Source: Microbacterium sp. 8M (lineage in GTDB: Bacteria; Actinomycetota; Actinomycetes; Actinomycetales; Microbacteriaceae). Taken from it: a stretch of 64,000 nucleotides of DNA. Positions 18,510-26,595 of the stretch are shown one piece after another. Position 1 is the stretch's first letter. Every line of letters starts with the position of its first letter. Under the pieces are notes generated by a model that saw only the letters and a list, made by a program, of their open reading frames with translations, was not told where the DNA came from and did no database searches. The position numbers were made by a program, and so were the translations under genes. The DNA lies in assembly GCF_902506375.1 (NCBI RefSeq), contig NZ_LR733284.1:1515147-1579146 (forward strand). Direction: 5' to 3'.

Positions 18510-18516
18510 CTGCGCG

Positions 18517-18684
18517 ATGAGGGCATCCCCGAGGAAGGGCGACCGGGAGACCCGCCCCAAGACCGCCCTACGCTCCGAAAAGGTGGCCGCTGTGCGGGCT
18601 CTCCGAGCACAGGGATGGACGATCGACCGCATCGTGAAGAAGGAAGAGATCTCGCGCGCGGGCGCATACGGCGCCCTCGCCTGA
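18517..18684 (+). pseudogene. Helix-turn-helix fragment, resembles C-terminus of a serine recombinase
   Basis: 55 residues. The segment EKVAAVRALRAQGWTIDRIV followed by EEISRAGAYGAL matches the form of the C-terminal HTH of resolvase/invertase proteins (basic GRP-like lead, then RxLRxxGxxxxxI and SRxxxY). No catalytic domain is present upstream, so this is a relic or a free-standing HTH peptide. It lies at the left edge of the island. Confidence 0.4.
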
Positions 18685-18725
18685 GGTTTGTTCGACAAGA
18701 TCGGCGCGAACTTGTCCGGCGCGAG

Positions 18726-20039
18726 CTATAAGCGCGACTCGTCATTGCGCTCCCAGTCGGGTGGACCGAGGGCGACCGTGGCGTCGACCCATTCGTCGGA
18801 CGATCCTGGCCACGTCGTGGGGGGCTCTGCACCGGCGTAGCGATACTCTCCGAAGCGTCCGGTAGCGCCAATCCCGAGCACCCAGCCAGACGGCAAACGT
18901 CGCCACGCGCGCCACTTCTTCTTGTCACCAGTCGTCTCTACGACAATTCCGTGCTCGTCGGGCAGGCCCCACTTGGACGCGGGACTGATGACCATGTCGG
19001 TAAGGTCGTCCCAGAACGTTCCTCCAAGGCGCTCGTAGCGCAGAGCCTGGGCGGTATGGATGAAGTCCAGCGCACGCTTGGTTCCGTCGAACTCTCGCCG
19101 GTCGAGTTGTGCCCCGGTTCCATCCACCCCAACTTGGCCCGCGAACCCCTCCAAGTTGGCGAGCCGATCCGCCTCGCGTCTATGGCGACGGTGTACGTCC
19201 TCGCGGAAGTCGCGCACCTCTGCCAGTGCACCCCGGAACGTCCTGGCCTGCGCTACGTGGTTGTACCGTCCCGTGAGTTCCTTCGTCCACCGGACAGACC
19301 CGCGCAGCCCCACGAGCACGCCGAGGCGAGCACGGAGGGGCATGTCCTTATTCATCCAGAGCAGCCGCTTCAAGATCGACTCCGTGGCCGCGTAGAAGGC
19401 GACCACATACAGGTAAGGGAACATCGCGAACGGGAGCCACACGGAGAGCGCAAGTTGCCCGAGCAGCTCTGGCCAGTTGATCTTGTCCCAGTTGTTCACG
19501 GTCTGGAGAGTGGTCCAGACGATCATGCCGATACCGATCAGAAAGAGAGGGATCGAGAAACATCCGACAACCCGCCGCCCTTTCGCGTCGCGCTGAGCGA
19601 AGGCCGTCATGGCCGACAAGACGACGATCACGGGCTGCGCGATCAACTCACCCCACAACGGCAGGGATTCCAAGTTCAGATAGAACAAGAACAGGGTGGA
19701 CAGCGTCAGCGTCTCGCGGCGGATGTGACCGATGATCTCCACGCCAGACTTGGCTCGTATCGAGCTGAACAGGAGGGGAAAACCGACACCAAACAAGGTG
19801 ATGATTGTGTCCTTCAACAGCCCCAGGTCCCACGCGCCGATGATCCACGCAAGCCACACCCACAGCGCTACCCAGACGACGAAGAGCCCGAATATGCGGA
19901 GGATCACCCATTGGAAGAACGCGCCCGCGACCGTTCGGAACGCGGGCAGCAGGATCTCCCGCCACTTAGGTAGCGCCAGGCCGATCAGGATGAGCAGCCC
20001 GATCAGGATCACAGACGCTAGTTCGCGGTTGTTCAGCAT
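18726..20039 (-). CDS. Membrane protein of unknown function (island cassette, third gene)
   Basis: A 437-residue protein. The N-terminal 230 residues contain about six hydrophobic helices, beginning LASVILIGLLILIGLAL; several are Trp-rich (VVWVALWVWLAWIIGAW). The C-terminal 200 residues are soluble, with a charged helical region (DFREDVHRRHRREADRLANL near 290) and then a compact domain ending WERNDESRL. I recognise no family. GGGGGG lies just before the ATG. It is the last of three minus-strand genes in the island. Base composition is clearly lower in GC than the core. Confidence 0.7.
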   Translation of the reverse strand: MLNNRELASVILIGLLILIGLALPKWREILLPAFRTVAGAFFQWVILRIFGLFVVWVALWVWLAWIIGAWDLGLLKDTIITLFGVGFPLLFSSIRAKSGVEIIGHIRRETLTLSTLFLFYLNLESLPLWGELIAQPVIVVLSAMTAFAQRDAKGRRVVGCFSIPLFLIGIGMIVWTTLQTVNNWDKINWPELLGQLALSVWLPFAMFPYLYVVAFYAATESILKRLLWMNKDMPLRARLGVLVGLRGSVRWTKELTGRYNHVAQARTFRGALAEVRDFREDVHRRHRREADRLANLEGFAGQVGVDGTGAQLDRREFDGTKRALDFIHTAQALRYERLGGTFWDDLTDMVISPASKWGLPDEHGIVVETTGDKKKWRAWRRLPSGWVLGIGATGRFGEYRYAGAEPPTTWPGSSDEWVDATVALGPPDWERNDESRL

Positions 20040-20115
20040 GTTCCCCCCAGGCCTGCGTGATCGAGATGCTAGGACAGCGCTCCGGAGTAGCCAGGGGCCA
20101 GGACATCGGGATTGA

Positions 20116-20558
20116 TCAGAAGACGATGCCCACGTCGTCGCGCTCCGGCTCCGGAAGATCTCCGCGACCGTCGCCCAGTTTGTACTTGGTTAGCATCGTG
20201 CGACGACGGTGGAGGTCTAGCTCCTGGCCCCATGTCAGCATGAACGCCCCTGAGCCCGTGGTGCCAGCCGGATATACGAGCGTAGACGAGAAGCTCTCGC
20301 CGAACTTTGCCCGCTCCACCTTCCTCGTGGCGAAGACAGCCAAGCTCCCGACGTTGTCCGGACCGAAGCGCACATCACGGCCTACGCCGCGCCCTCGATT
20401 GCTGAAAGAGCGGGTGACACGCATCTCCCCGTCACTGTCAGTCTTGATGGAAGCCGCGGGCACCAGCGCGGAGCCGGGGTGCGATTGCGCCAGAAGGTAC
20501 CACCACTGATGACGAGGCTCGCGCCGGCGATTGTCAGCGCCCACCATCCAACGTCCAT
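20116..20558 (-). pseudogene. Frameshifted gene: one-helix membrane protein with beta-rich C-terminal domain
   Basis: Starting from ATG at 20558 the frame reads MDVGWWALTIAGASLVISGG then TFWRNRTP, a typical single membrane anchor, but it then becomes nonsense and stops at 20382. In a neighbouring frame sensible sequence continues to 20116: RSFSNRGRGVGRDVRFG, SSTLVYPAGTTGSGAF, MLTKYKL. Proteins of this build usually join anchor and domain directly, so a single frameshift near 20475-20500 is likely (real or a sequencing error). A TACGAT box six bases upstream supports the ATG. Restored length would be about 147 residues. Confidence 0.6.
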
Positions 20559-20564
20559 GCTCGG

Positions 20565-20570
20565 ATCGTA
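20565..20570 (-). promoter_or_regulatory. -10 box TACGAT for the frameshifted island gene; predicted leaderless start
   Basis: On the minus strand TACGAT is followed by six bases and the ATG at 20558. Confidence 0.45.
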
Positions 20571-20583
20571 CCGAAAGCGGACG

Positions 20584-21348
20584 TTACCCGGCGCACTTCG
20601 GCGCGTCTGCGTCCTCGCCGAGAAGTTGAACAGTGACCGCCTCGCCTTGGTCGCACACGATCCGTTCCGTGACCTCGTCAGAGGGCACGCGCAGAACCAC
20701 GCGGTCAACCGTGAGAAGTGTCGTCCACCCATCTGTGGCCCCCAGCACGTATGCGCTGTGCGTCTCGCTCGAAGTGACGACGTCTTCGAGAGGAAGCCAA
20801 AACGATGACGATGCCGGGAGAATTGTGAGCACCAATGGAACGATCAGGGCGGAGTAGAACATCGATCCAGGGGTGTTGTTGTCCGCGATGTTGACGATGC
20901 GGGTCACGCGCCCTGTCCAACCCTTCGGGACTCGACTGATGATCGAGACTGCCAGCACTGCAAACCATGCCCCTGCAATCCAGTACGCCATAGGGAACGG
21001 CGAGGTCATCACCACGACCGTGATGGCGAGAATCCCCAGCGTGGCCGCAGTGGGGACGTCCCGAGTCCACTTCGAGACCACGACTCGCGCTGAACGATTC
21101 AAGAGCAGGAGGATGGCGGCCATGAGCGTTGCCCATGGCAGCACCAATAGCGTTGATGCAGTCAGCAGCGGGAGGATCTGGAAGTTCTCGAACAGCACCC
21201 GGAGCACGACGGGGTCACCTTTCGAGAACATGAGCAGCCGTACGCCAGCGATCACCACCGGCACGGCGGCAATCCACAACGCGACATCGAGCGCACGCCC
21301 CCGGCCTCGTTTCCCGGGCGCGTTCACGGTCGGCTCAACAGCGGTCAT
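20584..21348 (-). CDS. Membrane protein of unknown function (island cassette, first gene)
   Basis: A 254-residue protein from the ATG at 21348. Four to five hydrophobic helices span about 20-195 (VALWIAAVPVVIAGVRLLMF, LLTASTLLVLPWATLMAAIL, TLGILAITVVVMT, YWIAGAWFAVLAVSII). A non-membrane C-terminus of about 60 residues ends in a Cys-containing tail (IVCDQGE, DAPKCAG). No family is recognised. TACGCT lies eight bases before the ATG. The next gene starts 25 bases beyond its stop, so the three minus-strand genes probably form a unit. Confidence 0.7.
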   Translation of the reverse strand: MTAVEPTVNAPGKRGRGRALDVALWIAAVPVVIAGVRLLMFSKGDPVVLRVLFENFQILPLLTASTLLVLPWATLMAAILLLLNRSARVVVSKWTRDVPTAATLGILAITVVVMTSPFPMAYWIAGAWFAVLAVSIISRVPKGWTGRVTRIVNIADNNTPGSMFYSALIVPLVLTILPASSSFWLPLEDVVTSSETHSAYVLGATDGWTTLLTVDRVVLRVPSDEVTERIVCDQGEAVTVQLLGEDADAPKCAG

Positions 21349-21356
21349 GACGCATG

Positions 21357-21362
21357 AGCGTA
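21357..21362 (-). promoter_or_regulatory. -10 box TACGCT for the first island membrane gene
   Basis: On the minus strand TACGCT is followed by eight bases and the ATG at 21348; no Shine-Dalgarno is present. Confidence 0.45.
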
Positions 21363-21374
21363 GCGGCCCTGGAA

Positions 21375-21650
21375 TCATCGCCTTGACATCCTGGACGTGT
21401 GCGATCTGTGAATCGTGCCTAGCCTCTGGAGCGTTGTGCCTGGACCTTGCGGTAGTCGCGCGCTGACTTGGGCAGAATCAGACTCCCGCCTCGCCCGTGG
21501 ACCATGAAGGTGCATCTCCTCCAAGCCCGGCTTGGCCCGGACGGTACGGAATCGACGCTCTGCGCTGTCGATGGCGAGTCGCTCTCCTCGGGCGTTACGG
21601 AAGACCGGTCCCTCGCCACCGTTGGGACTACTGAGAATCATCCCCATTCC
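21375..21650 (-). pseudogene. Relic of a tyrosine recombinase (integrase) C-terminal region
   Basis: The minus strand reads GPVFRNARGERLAIDSAERR, FRTVRAKPGLE and MHLHGPRA. This has the spacing of the region before the HxLR box of phage-type integrases (VFxNxRGxxL...RxFRxxxxxxGL...xHxLR). The sequence then degenerates: no second active-site Arg or Tyr can be found, and reading passes between frames. This 320-base stretch (21379-21702) holds nothing else except the promoter of the CDF gene. Assignment is moderate. Confidence 0.45.
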
Positions 21651-21690
21651 CGACTAGGCGAAACAGGCTCCGACCGGGGGATCCCGGCTC

Positions 21691-21696
21691 TACCCT
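21691..21696 (+). promoter_or_regulatory. -10 box TACCCT for the CDF transporter; predicted leaderless start
   Basis: TACCCT, six bases, then ATG at 21703. No Shine-Dalgarno is present. Confidence 0.5.
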
Positions 21697-21702
21697 GGAT
21701 AC

Positions 21703-22635
21703 ATGCACGACCACGCACCCTCCGCCGGGATCCGCTCCGCAGGCCACCGTCGCCTGCTCGCGATCTCGCTGACGCTCACGTGCGTCGTGATGCTCGTGCA
21801 GGTGGTCGGAGCGATCCTCAGCGGATCCCTCGCCCTGCTCGCCGACGCGGCGCACATGTTCACCGATGCCTCCGCGCTGGTGATCGCGCTCATCGCGAGT
21901 GCGGTCGCCGCGCGGCCTGCCGACGACCGGCGTACGTTCGGCTATCAGCGCGCCGAGGTGTTCGGGGCGCTCATCAACGCCATCATCCTCATCCTGCTGT
22001 CCGGCTGGGTCGCGTTCGAGGGCATCGGCCGGCTCCTGAACCCTGCGGAGGCGGAGGTCGCCGGACCGCTCATGCTCATCGTCGCCGCCGTGGGGCTCGT
22101 CGCCAACGCGGTCTCGATGTGGCTGCTCAGCGCCGCGCAGCGGGAGAGCATCAACGTGCGCGGCGCCTACCTGGAGGTCATGGGCGATCTGATCGGATCC
22201 GCCCTGGTGATCGTCGCGGCCATCGTCATCATCACGACGGGATGGATGCCCGCCGACGCGATCGCCTCCCTGGTGATCGCGGCGATGATCATCCCGCGGG
22301 CGATCGCGCTGCTGCGCGAGGTGTTCTCCGTGCTCGCGGAATCCGCGCCGAAGGGCACGGCCGTGAGCGAGATCCGCGAGCACCTGCTCGAGTACCCGGG
22401 AGTCACCGGCGTGCACGACGTCCACGTGTGGCAGCTCACGCGTGGCGCCCCGGTGTTCACGGCGCACGTGTCGGTTCGTGCCGCCGTGCTCGCCGGCGGG
22501 GGAGCGCAGGCGCTCCTCACGCAGATGCAGTCGTGCCTCGCCGAGCACTTCGACGTGGAGCACTCGACGTTCCAGATCGAGGCCGACAGGACCGGATCCG
22601 GCGGGGCGGCGGACTGCGAGGCCGTGCACGCCTGA
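21703..22635 (+). CDS. Cation diffusion facilitator (CzcD-like metal exporter)
   Basis: A 310-residue inner-membrane exporter of divalent cations (Zn/Cd/Co type). Six helices are visible. Metal-site residues sit in LLADAAHMFTDASAL (helix 2) and GAYLEVMGDLIGS (helix 5). The cytoplasmic C-terminal domain contains GVHDVHVWQL. The usual His-rich loop between helices 4 and 5 is absent. It lies just outside the island and has native composition. Confidence 0.9.
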   Translation: MHDHAPSAGIRSAGHRRLLAISLTLTCVVMLVQVVGAILSGSLALLADAAHMFTDASALVIALIASAVAARPADDRRTFGYQRAEVFGALINAIILILLSGWVAFEGIGRLLNPAEAEVAGPLMLIVAAVGLVANAVSMWLLSAAQRESINVRGAYLEVMGDLIGSALVIVAAIVIITTGWMPADAIASLVIAAMIIPRAIALLREVFSVLAESAPKGTAVSEIREHLLEYPGVTGVHDVHVWQLTRGAPVFTAHVSVRAAVLAGGGAQALLTQMQSCLAEHFDVEHSTFQIEADRTGSGGAADCEAVHA

Positions 22636-22660
22636 GGTCGATCCCGGCTCTCCGTGCGGC

Positions 22661-24712
22661 TCAGGCCTCGACCACGACCTCGGCGGGGGTCTTGTCCGGG
22701 CGCAGGCCGCGCCAGCGCGCGTGGCGCAGCACCCCGTCGTCGGTCCAGTTCGCGAACTCCACCTCGCCGACGAGCTCCGGGCGCACCCACAGCGCGTCGG
22801 AGGCGTCGGCGACCGGGACTCCGTCCACGGCGGCCCGCGGCGTCCGCAAGGCTTCGAGCCGGGCTCCGAGGTCGTGCAACGCCCGCTCGGTGAAGCCCGT
22901 GCCGACCCGGCCCACATAGCGCAGCCCCGACGGCAGCGACGGCTCGGGGATCGCGAGCAGCAGGGATCCGATGCGTCCGGTGCGGTCGCCCTTGCCGGGC
23001 CTGATGCCGACGATCACCACCTCCTGGGTGCGGGTGAGCTTGATCTTGAGCCAGTGCGGGGAGCGCCGGCCCGGGGCGTAGGACGATGCCGGATCCTTGA
23101 CGACGACGCCCTCGAGGTCGAGCGCGGCGCTCGTCGTCAGCGCGGCATCCACGTCGTCGAACACGGGCGGGACCACGACCGTCTCCGGCAGATCGGCGGT
23201 GATCTGCTCGAGCAGTTCGCGGCGGTCGCGCAGCGGCAGCGCAGTGAGGTCGTGCCCCTCCAGGTGCAGCAGGTCGAACAGGTGGTAGCGCACGGGGTTG
23301 CGGACGACTTCGCGCTCGATCTCCCGCGCGCGGGTGAGGTGGATCCGGTCCTGCAGCCGGTGGAAGCTCGGACGCCCCGCGGCGTCGAAGGCGACGATCT
23401 CCCCGTCGACGACGGCCTCGTCCACGGGGAACCCGGGGGCGCCGTCGGCGGTGAGCTCCGGATAGCGGTCGGTGATGTCGGTGCCGCTGCGCGCGTGCAG
23501 CCGGAACCGGCCGTCCGACCAGGTGCCGATCGCGCGGATCCCATCCCACTTGATCTCGGCCCAGCCCATCGCGCGGGCGGTTCCCGGCGTGCCGTGCTCC
23601 GCGAGCATGGGGGAGTAGGCGGGCACGGCGGACGCGCCGGCCTCCGAGGCGCCGCCGTGGGAGGCGCGGGGCGCAGCCGACGCCTCGATGCGGCGCGGTT
23701 CGGTGCGAGCTGGAGCGGTGCGCGGTGCGCGCGGCCGGCGGGGCGTCGCAGGAGGCGTCGCGGGCTCGGCGGCCCGCATCACGGGGCGCGCTTCGGCGGC
23801 GGGTGCCGGCGCGAGCGGCCGATCGTCGGCGGAGATCGCCGCGAACGGATCCATCCCGCGCTCCGCTCGCTCGAGCACCTCATCGAACCGCAGGTGGCGC
23901 AGCTCCGGATCCTCCAGCTCCTCCCAGGTGCGAGGAGCGGCGACCCAGGGCTGCGGGCGTCCGCGCAGGGAGTACGGCGCGATCGTGGTCTTCTTGCCGT
24001 TGTTCTGGCTCCAGTCGAGGAACACCTTCCCGGTGCGGAGGGTCTTCGTCATGACGCTCGTCGCCAGGTCGGGGTGGTCGGCCTCGATCGCGCGGGCGAG
24101 GGCGTGCGCCAGCGCCGAGATCTCATCGCTCGTGCTCTCACCCGTCAGACGCGCGTAGAGGTGGATCCCCTTGCTCCCGCTCGTCACCGGAACCGGATCC
24201 AGACCCATGCCGGTGAGGATGCCGCGCGCCAGCCGCGCCACTTCGGCGCACTGCGACAGGGGCACGCCGGGGCCGGGATCCAGGTCGAGCACGAGGCGGT
24301 CCGGGTTGCCTCGGCCGCCGTCGGGGGCGAAGCGCCACTGCGGGATGTGCAGCTCGATCGCGGCGACCTGCGCCATCCACACGAGCGTCGCGACCTCGTC
24401 CACGAGCGGATAGTCCTTGGCTCCGCCCGAGTGCGGGATCTCCTGACGGGGGATCCACGACGGTGCTCCCGGCTCCAGCTGCTTCGCGAAGAACGACCCC
24501 TCGGGATCCGCCGCGGTGCCCACGCCCTCGACCCAGCGCTTGCGCGTCACGGGGCGGCCCGCGAGCACGGGCAGCAGCAGCGGCGCGATCCGCACGTAAT
24601 AGTCGATCACCTCGCCCTTCGTGGTGCCCGTCTCGGGGTACACGACCTTGTCGAGGTTGGTCACGCGCAGCCGCCGCTCTCCGATGCGCACGAACTGCGG
24701 GGCGTCTGCCAT
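22661..24712 (-). CDS. ligD: Non-homologous end-joining DNA ligase LigD (polymerase + ligase domains)
   Basis: A 683-residue two-domain protein. Residues 1-290 are the primase-polymerase domain, opening RLRVTNLDKVVYPETG, with catalytic LVLDLDP (D143, D145) and a TSGSKGIHLY motif. An Ala/Pro/Arg linker (about 300-365) follows. The ATP-dependent ligase domain has the nucleotidyl lysine K388 in AEIKWDGIRA and an OB fold at the end. The 3'-phosphoesterase domain found in mycobacterial LigD is missing. It is divergent from Ku, its partner in double-strand break repair, across a 61-base spacer. Confidence 0.93.
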   Translation of the reverse strand: MADAPQFVRIGERRLRVTNLDKVVYPETGTTKGEVIDYYVRIAPLLLPVLAGRPVTRKRWVEGVGTAADPEGSFFAKQLEPGAPSWIPRQEIPHSGGAKDYPLVDEVATLVWMAQVAAIELHIPQWRFAPDGGRGNPDRLVLDLDPGPGVPLSQCAEVARLARGILTGMGLDPVPVTSGSKGIHLYARLTGESTSDEISALAHALARAIEADHPDLATSVMTKTLRTGKVFLDWSQNNGKKTTIAPYSLRGRPQPWVAAPRTWEELEDPELRHLRFDEVLERAERGMDPFAAISADDRPLAPAPAAEARPVMRAAEPATPPATPRRPRAPRTAPARTEPRRIEASAAPRASHGGASEAGASAVPAYSPMLAEHGTPGTARAMGWAEIKWDGIRAIGTWSDGRFRLHARSGTDITDRYPELTADGAPGFPVDEAVVDGEIVAFDAAGRPSFHRLQDRIHLTRAREIEREVVRNPVRYHLFDLLHLEGHDLTALPLRDRRELLEQITADLPETVVVPPVFDDVDAALTTSAALDLEGVVVKDPASSYAPGRRSPHWLKIKLTRTQEVVIVGIRPGKGDRTGRIGSLLLAIPEPSLPSGLRYVGRVGTGFTERALHDLGARLEALRTPRAAVDGVPVADASDALWVRPELVGEVEFANWTDDGVLRHARWRGLRPDKTPAEVVVEA

Positions 24713-24773
24713 GTGGTCACACTAATGCGCAAGACGGTATACGTCGTGCGCGCCTGTGGTGTGTACTGGTGCC

Positions 24774-25604
24774 ATGAGGTCGATCTGGAAGGGCTCGCTC
24801 ACCTTCGGGCTGGTCAACGTGCCGGTGAAGGTGTACTCCGCGACGGAGGACCACGACGTGCCGCTGCACCAGGTGCACGACGCCGACGGCGGACGCATCC
24901 GGTACAAGCGCGTGTGCGAAGTGTGCGGGCAGACCGTGGCCTACTCCGAGATCGATCGCGCCTATCAGGACGAGTCGCAGACCGTCGTGCTGACGAAGGA
25001 GGACCTGGAGTCGCTCCCGGCCGAACGCAGCCGTGAGATCGATGTGGTGGAGTTCGTGCCCTCGGACCAGGTCGACCTGCTCACGCTCGACAAGGCGTAC
25101 TACCTGGAGCCGGACTCGAAGTCGCCCAAGGCTTACGTGCTGCTGCGCAAGACCCTCGAGGCCACCGATCGCACGGCGATCGTGCGGTTCACCCTGCGCC
25201 AGAAGACCCGGCTCGCCGCGCTGCGGGTGCGCGGCGACGTGCTCGTGCTGCAGACCCTGCTGTGGGCGGATGAGGTGCGCGAGGCCGACTTCCCCTCGCT
25301 GCATGAGGACGTCACGGTGTCGGACAAGGAGCTCGAGCTCTCGGCGTCCCTGGTCGAAGGGTTCTCGGCCGACTTCGACCCGAACGCGTTCGTGGACGAG
25401 TACCAGGCGGAGCTGCGCACTCTCATCGACGCCAAGATCGAGAAGGGCGAGGCCTTCGAGACCGAGGAGACGTTCGCGCCCGCCGAGAAGGGCGGCGAGG
25501 TCATCGACCTCATGGAGGCGTTGCGGGCCAGCGTCGAGAAGTCGCGCGCTGCCCGCGCCGCGGCGGGCGACGAGAGCGGCGACGCCAAGCGCGACGCAGG
25601 CTGA
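24774..25604 (+). CDS. ku: Ku protein, DNA end-binding
   Basis: A 276-residue bacterial Ku that rings DNA ends and recruits LigD. It has the family start RSIWKGSLTFGLVNVPVKVY, the RCxVCGxxV-like segment KRVCEVCGQTVAYSEI, and LLRKTLEATDRTAIVRF. The C-terminus after about 250 is a short Ala/Lys/Asp-rich tail. The ATG at 24774 is preferred over a GTG at 24756, which adds six unconserved residues. The short divergent spacer with ligD suggests shared control. Confidence 0.93.
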   Translation: MRSIWKGSLTFGLVNVPVKVYSATEDHDVPLHQVHDADGGRIRYKRVCEVCGQTVAYSEIDRAYQDESQTVVLTKEDLESLPAERSREIDVVEFVPSDQVDLLTLDKAYYLEPDSKSPKAYVLLRKTLEATDRTAIVRFTLRQKTRLAALRVRGDVLVLQTLLWADEVREADFPSLHEDVTVSDKELELSASLVEGFSADFDPNAFVDEYQAELRTLIDAKIEKGEAFETEETFAPAEKGGEVIDLMEALRASVEKSRAARAAAGDESGDAKRDAG

Positions 25605-25626
25605 GACCGGGCGGTCCGAGACCGGC

Positions 25627-26313
25627 TCAGACCTCGGGGTCGACGGCCGGGATCCCGGCTGCGGTCTCCTTCTTCGCCTTGCGGCGCTCGTTGAAGTAGT
25701 GCCAGGCGGTCACCGCGAGGGTCAGCGCCACGACGCCCAGCAGAATCACGTCGATGTACTTCGTGACGAGGTCGGCGACCCACGGGATGAACGCGATGAG
25801 GTAGCCGACCATGGTGAGCCCGAAGCCCCAGATCAGCGCGCCGATGAGGTTGTACAGGCTGTAGCGCCGCCACGGCATGTGACCGACGCCTGCGGCGACC
25901 GGCGCGAAGGTGCGCACGATCGGCACGAAGCGCGCGAGGATCACGGTGAGACCGCCGAAGCGCTCGAAGAACTGATTGGTCCGCTCGACGTTCTTGCGGC
26001 TGAACAGGCCGGATTCCTTGCGCTCGAACACCGCGGGGCCGCCCTTGTGGCCGATGAGGTAGCCGACCTCGCCGCCGAGGAAGGCGGCCAGGGCGATCAG
26101 CAGGCCCACGATCCAGATGTCGACACCGAAGACCCGGTTCGTGTGAGTGAGGAGGCCGGAGATGATCAGGAGCGTGTCGCCGGGGAGGAGGAAGCCGACG
26201 AGCAGCCCCGTCTCGGCGAAGATGATGAACAGCACCACGGCGAGCGCCCAGGGGCCGGCGCCGTTGATGATGACGTTGGGGTCGAGCCAGGGGATGAGGG
26301 CGGCGTGGTGCAC
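25627..26313 (-). CDS. DedA family membrane protein
   Basis: A 228-residue protein of the DedA/SNARE-associated family, linked to lipid-carrier flipping and membrane integrity. It shows the conserved ETGLLVGFLLPGDTLLI, GGEVGYLIGHKGG and the FERFGGLTVILARFVPIVRTFAPVAAG stretch with the functional arginines. Four or five helices follow the usual pattern, then a charged C-terminus. Its stop lies 22 bases from the Ku stop on the other strand; a weak inverted repeat (CTGAG...CTCAG) between them may terminate both. Confidence 0.9.
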   Translation of the reverse strand: MHHAALIPWLDPNVIINGAGPWALAVVLFIIFAETGLLVGFLLPGDTLLIISGLLTHTNRVFGVDIWIVGLLIALAAFLGGEVGYLIGHKGGPAVFERKESGLFSRKNVERTNQFFERFGGLTVILARFVPIVRTFAPVAAGVGHMPWRRYSLYNLIGALIWGFGLTMVGYLIAFIPWVADLVTKYIDVILLGVVALTLAVTAWHYFNERRKAKKETAAGIPAVDPEV

Positions 26314-26472
26314 AGGTGGGTCCGTCCGTGGGTCGTCGCGGGAAGCGGGCCGAGATGCCGGCTTCCCTGAAGTCTAGAGCGGGCCGGTCACGCGCGGCTG
26401 GGAGAAGCGACGCGCGGAGCCTCTGGCCGAGGCCCCTGGGGTTCAAAAGGAGGCCCCTCTTCGAACGAAGAA

Positions 26473-26508
26473 GCGTTCTGGGGCGGCCCTGCGGCCGCCC
26501 CAGAACGC
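26473..26508 (-). terminator. Strong hairpin terminator after tRNA-Leu
   Basis: A perfect 16-bp stem, GCGTTCTGGGGCGGCC (26473-26488) with its complement (26493-26508) and loop CTGC, starts six bases downstream of the tRNA 3' end. On the minus strand it is followed by a partly T-rich stretch (TTCTTCGTTC). The rest of 26314-26472 holds the DedA promoter region and small imperfect repeats only. Confidence 0.85.
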
Positions 26509-26513
26509 TCACG

Positions 26514-26595
26514 TGCGGAAGGTGGGACTTGAACCCACACGCCCGGAGGCACAGGAACCTAAATCCTGCGTGTCTGCCAATTTCACCACTCCCGC
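26514..26595 (-). tRNA. tRNA-Leu (anticodon UAG)
   Basis: The minus strand folds as a class II tRNA of about 82 nucleotides. The acceptor stem is GCGGGAG with CTTCCGC (one G-T pair) and discriminator A. The anticodon stem is CAGGA/TCCTG around the loop TTTAGGT, giving anticodon TAG (UAG, reads CUN leucine codons). There is a variable arm, and a T arm with GGTTCAAGTCC. CCA is not encoded. It is followed by a strong terminator. Confidence 0.95.

Larger units (their letters stand above)
18510..21650. mobile_element. Genomic island of lower GC, flanked by recombinase relics
   Basis: About 3.1 kb of visibly different composition: 52% GC in the sampled bases 19501-19560 against 72% at 22021-22080. 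No GGATCC occurs between 18471 and 21678, although the core is full of it. The left edge interrupts a hydrolase gene and carries a recombinase-like helix-turn-helix fragment; the right edge carries a tyrosine-recombinase-like fragment. I found no flanking direct repeats and no tRNA at either edge. It ends 50 bases before the CDF transporter gene. Confidence 0.7.

Noticed and set aside
22442..25036. An 864-residue open frame on the + strand
   Set aside because: It runs antisense through ligD and is Arg/Ala/Gly-rich as expected for a shadow frame; LigD motifs on the other strand are unambiguous.
26514..26595. tRNA-Leu as the attachment site of the 18.5-21.65 kb island
   Set aside because: It lies almost 5 kb from the island with native genes between, and no copy of the tRNA 3' end was seen at the island edges.
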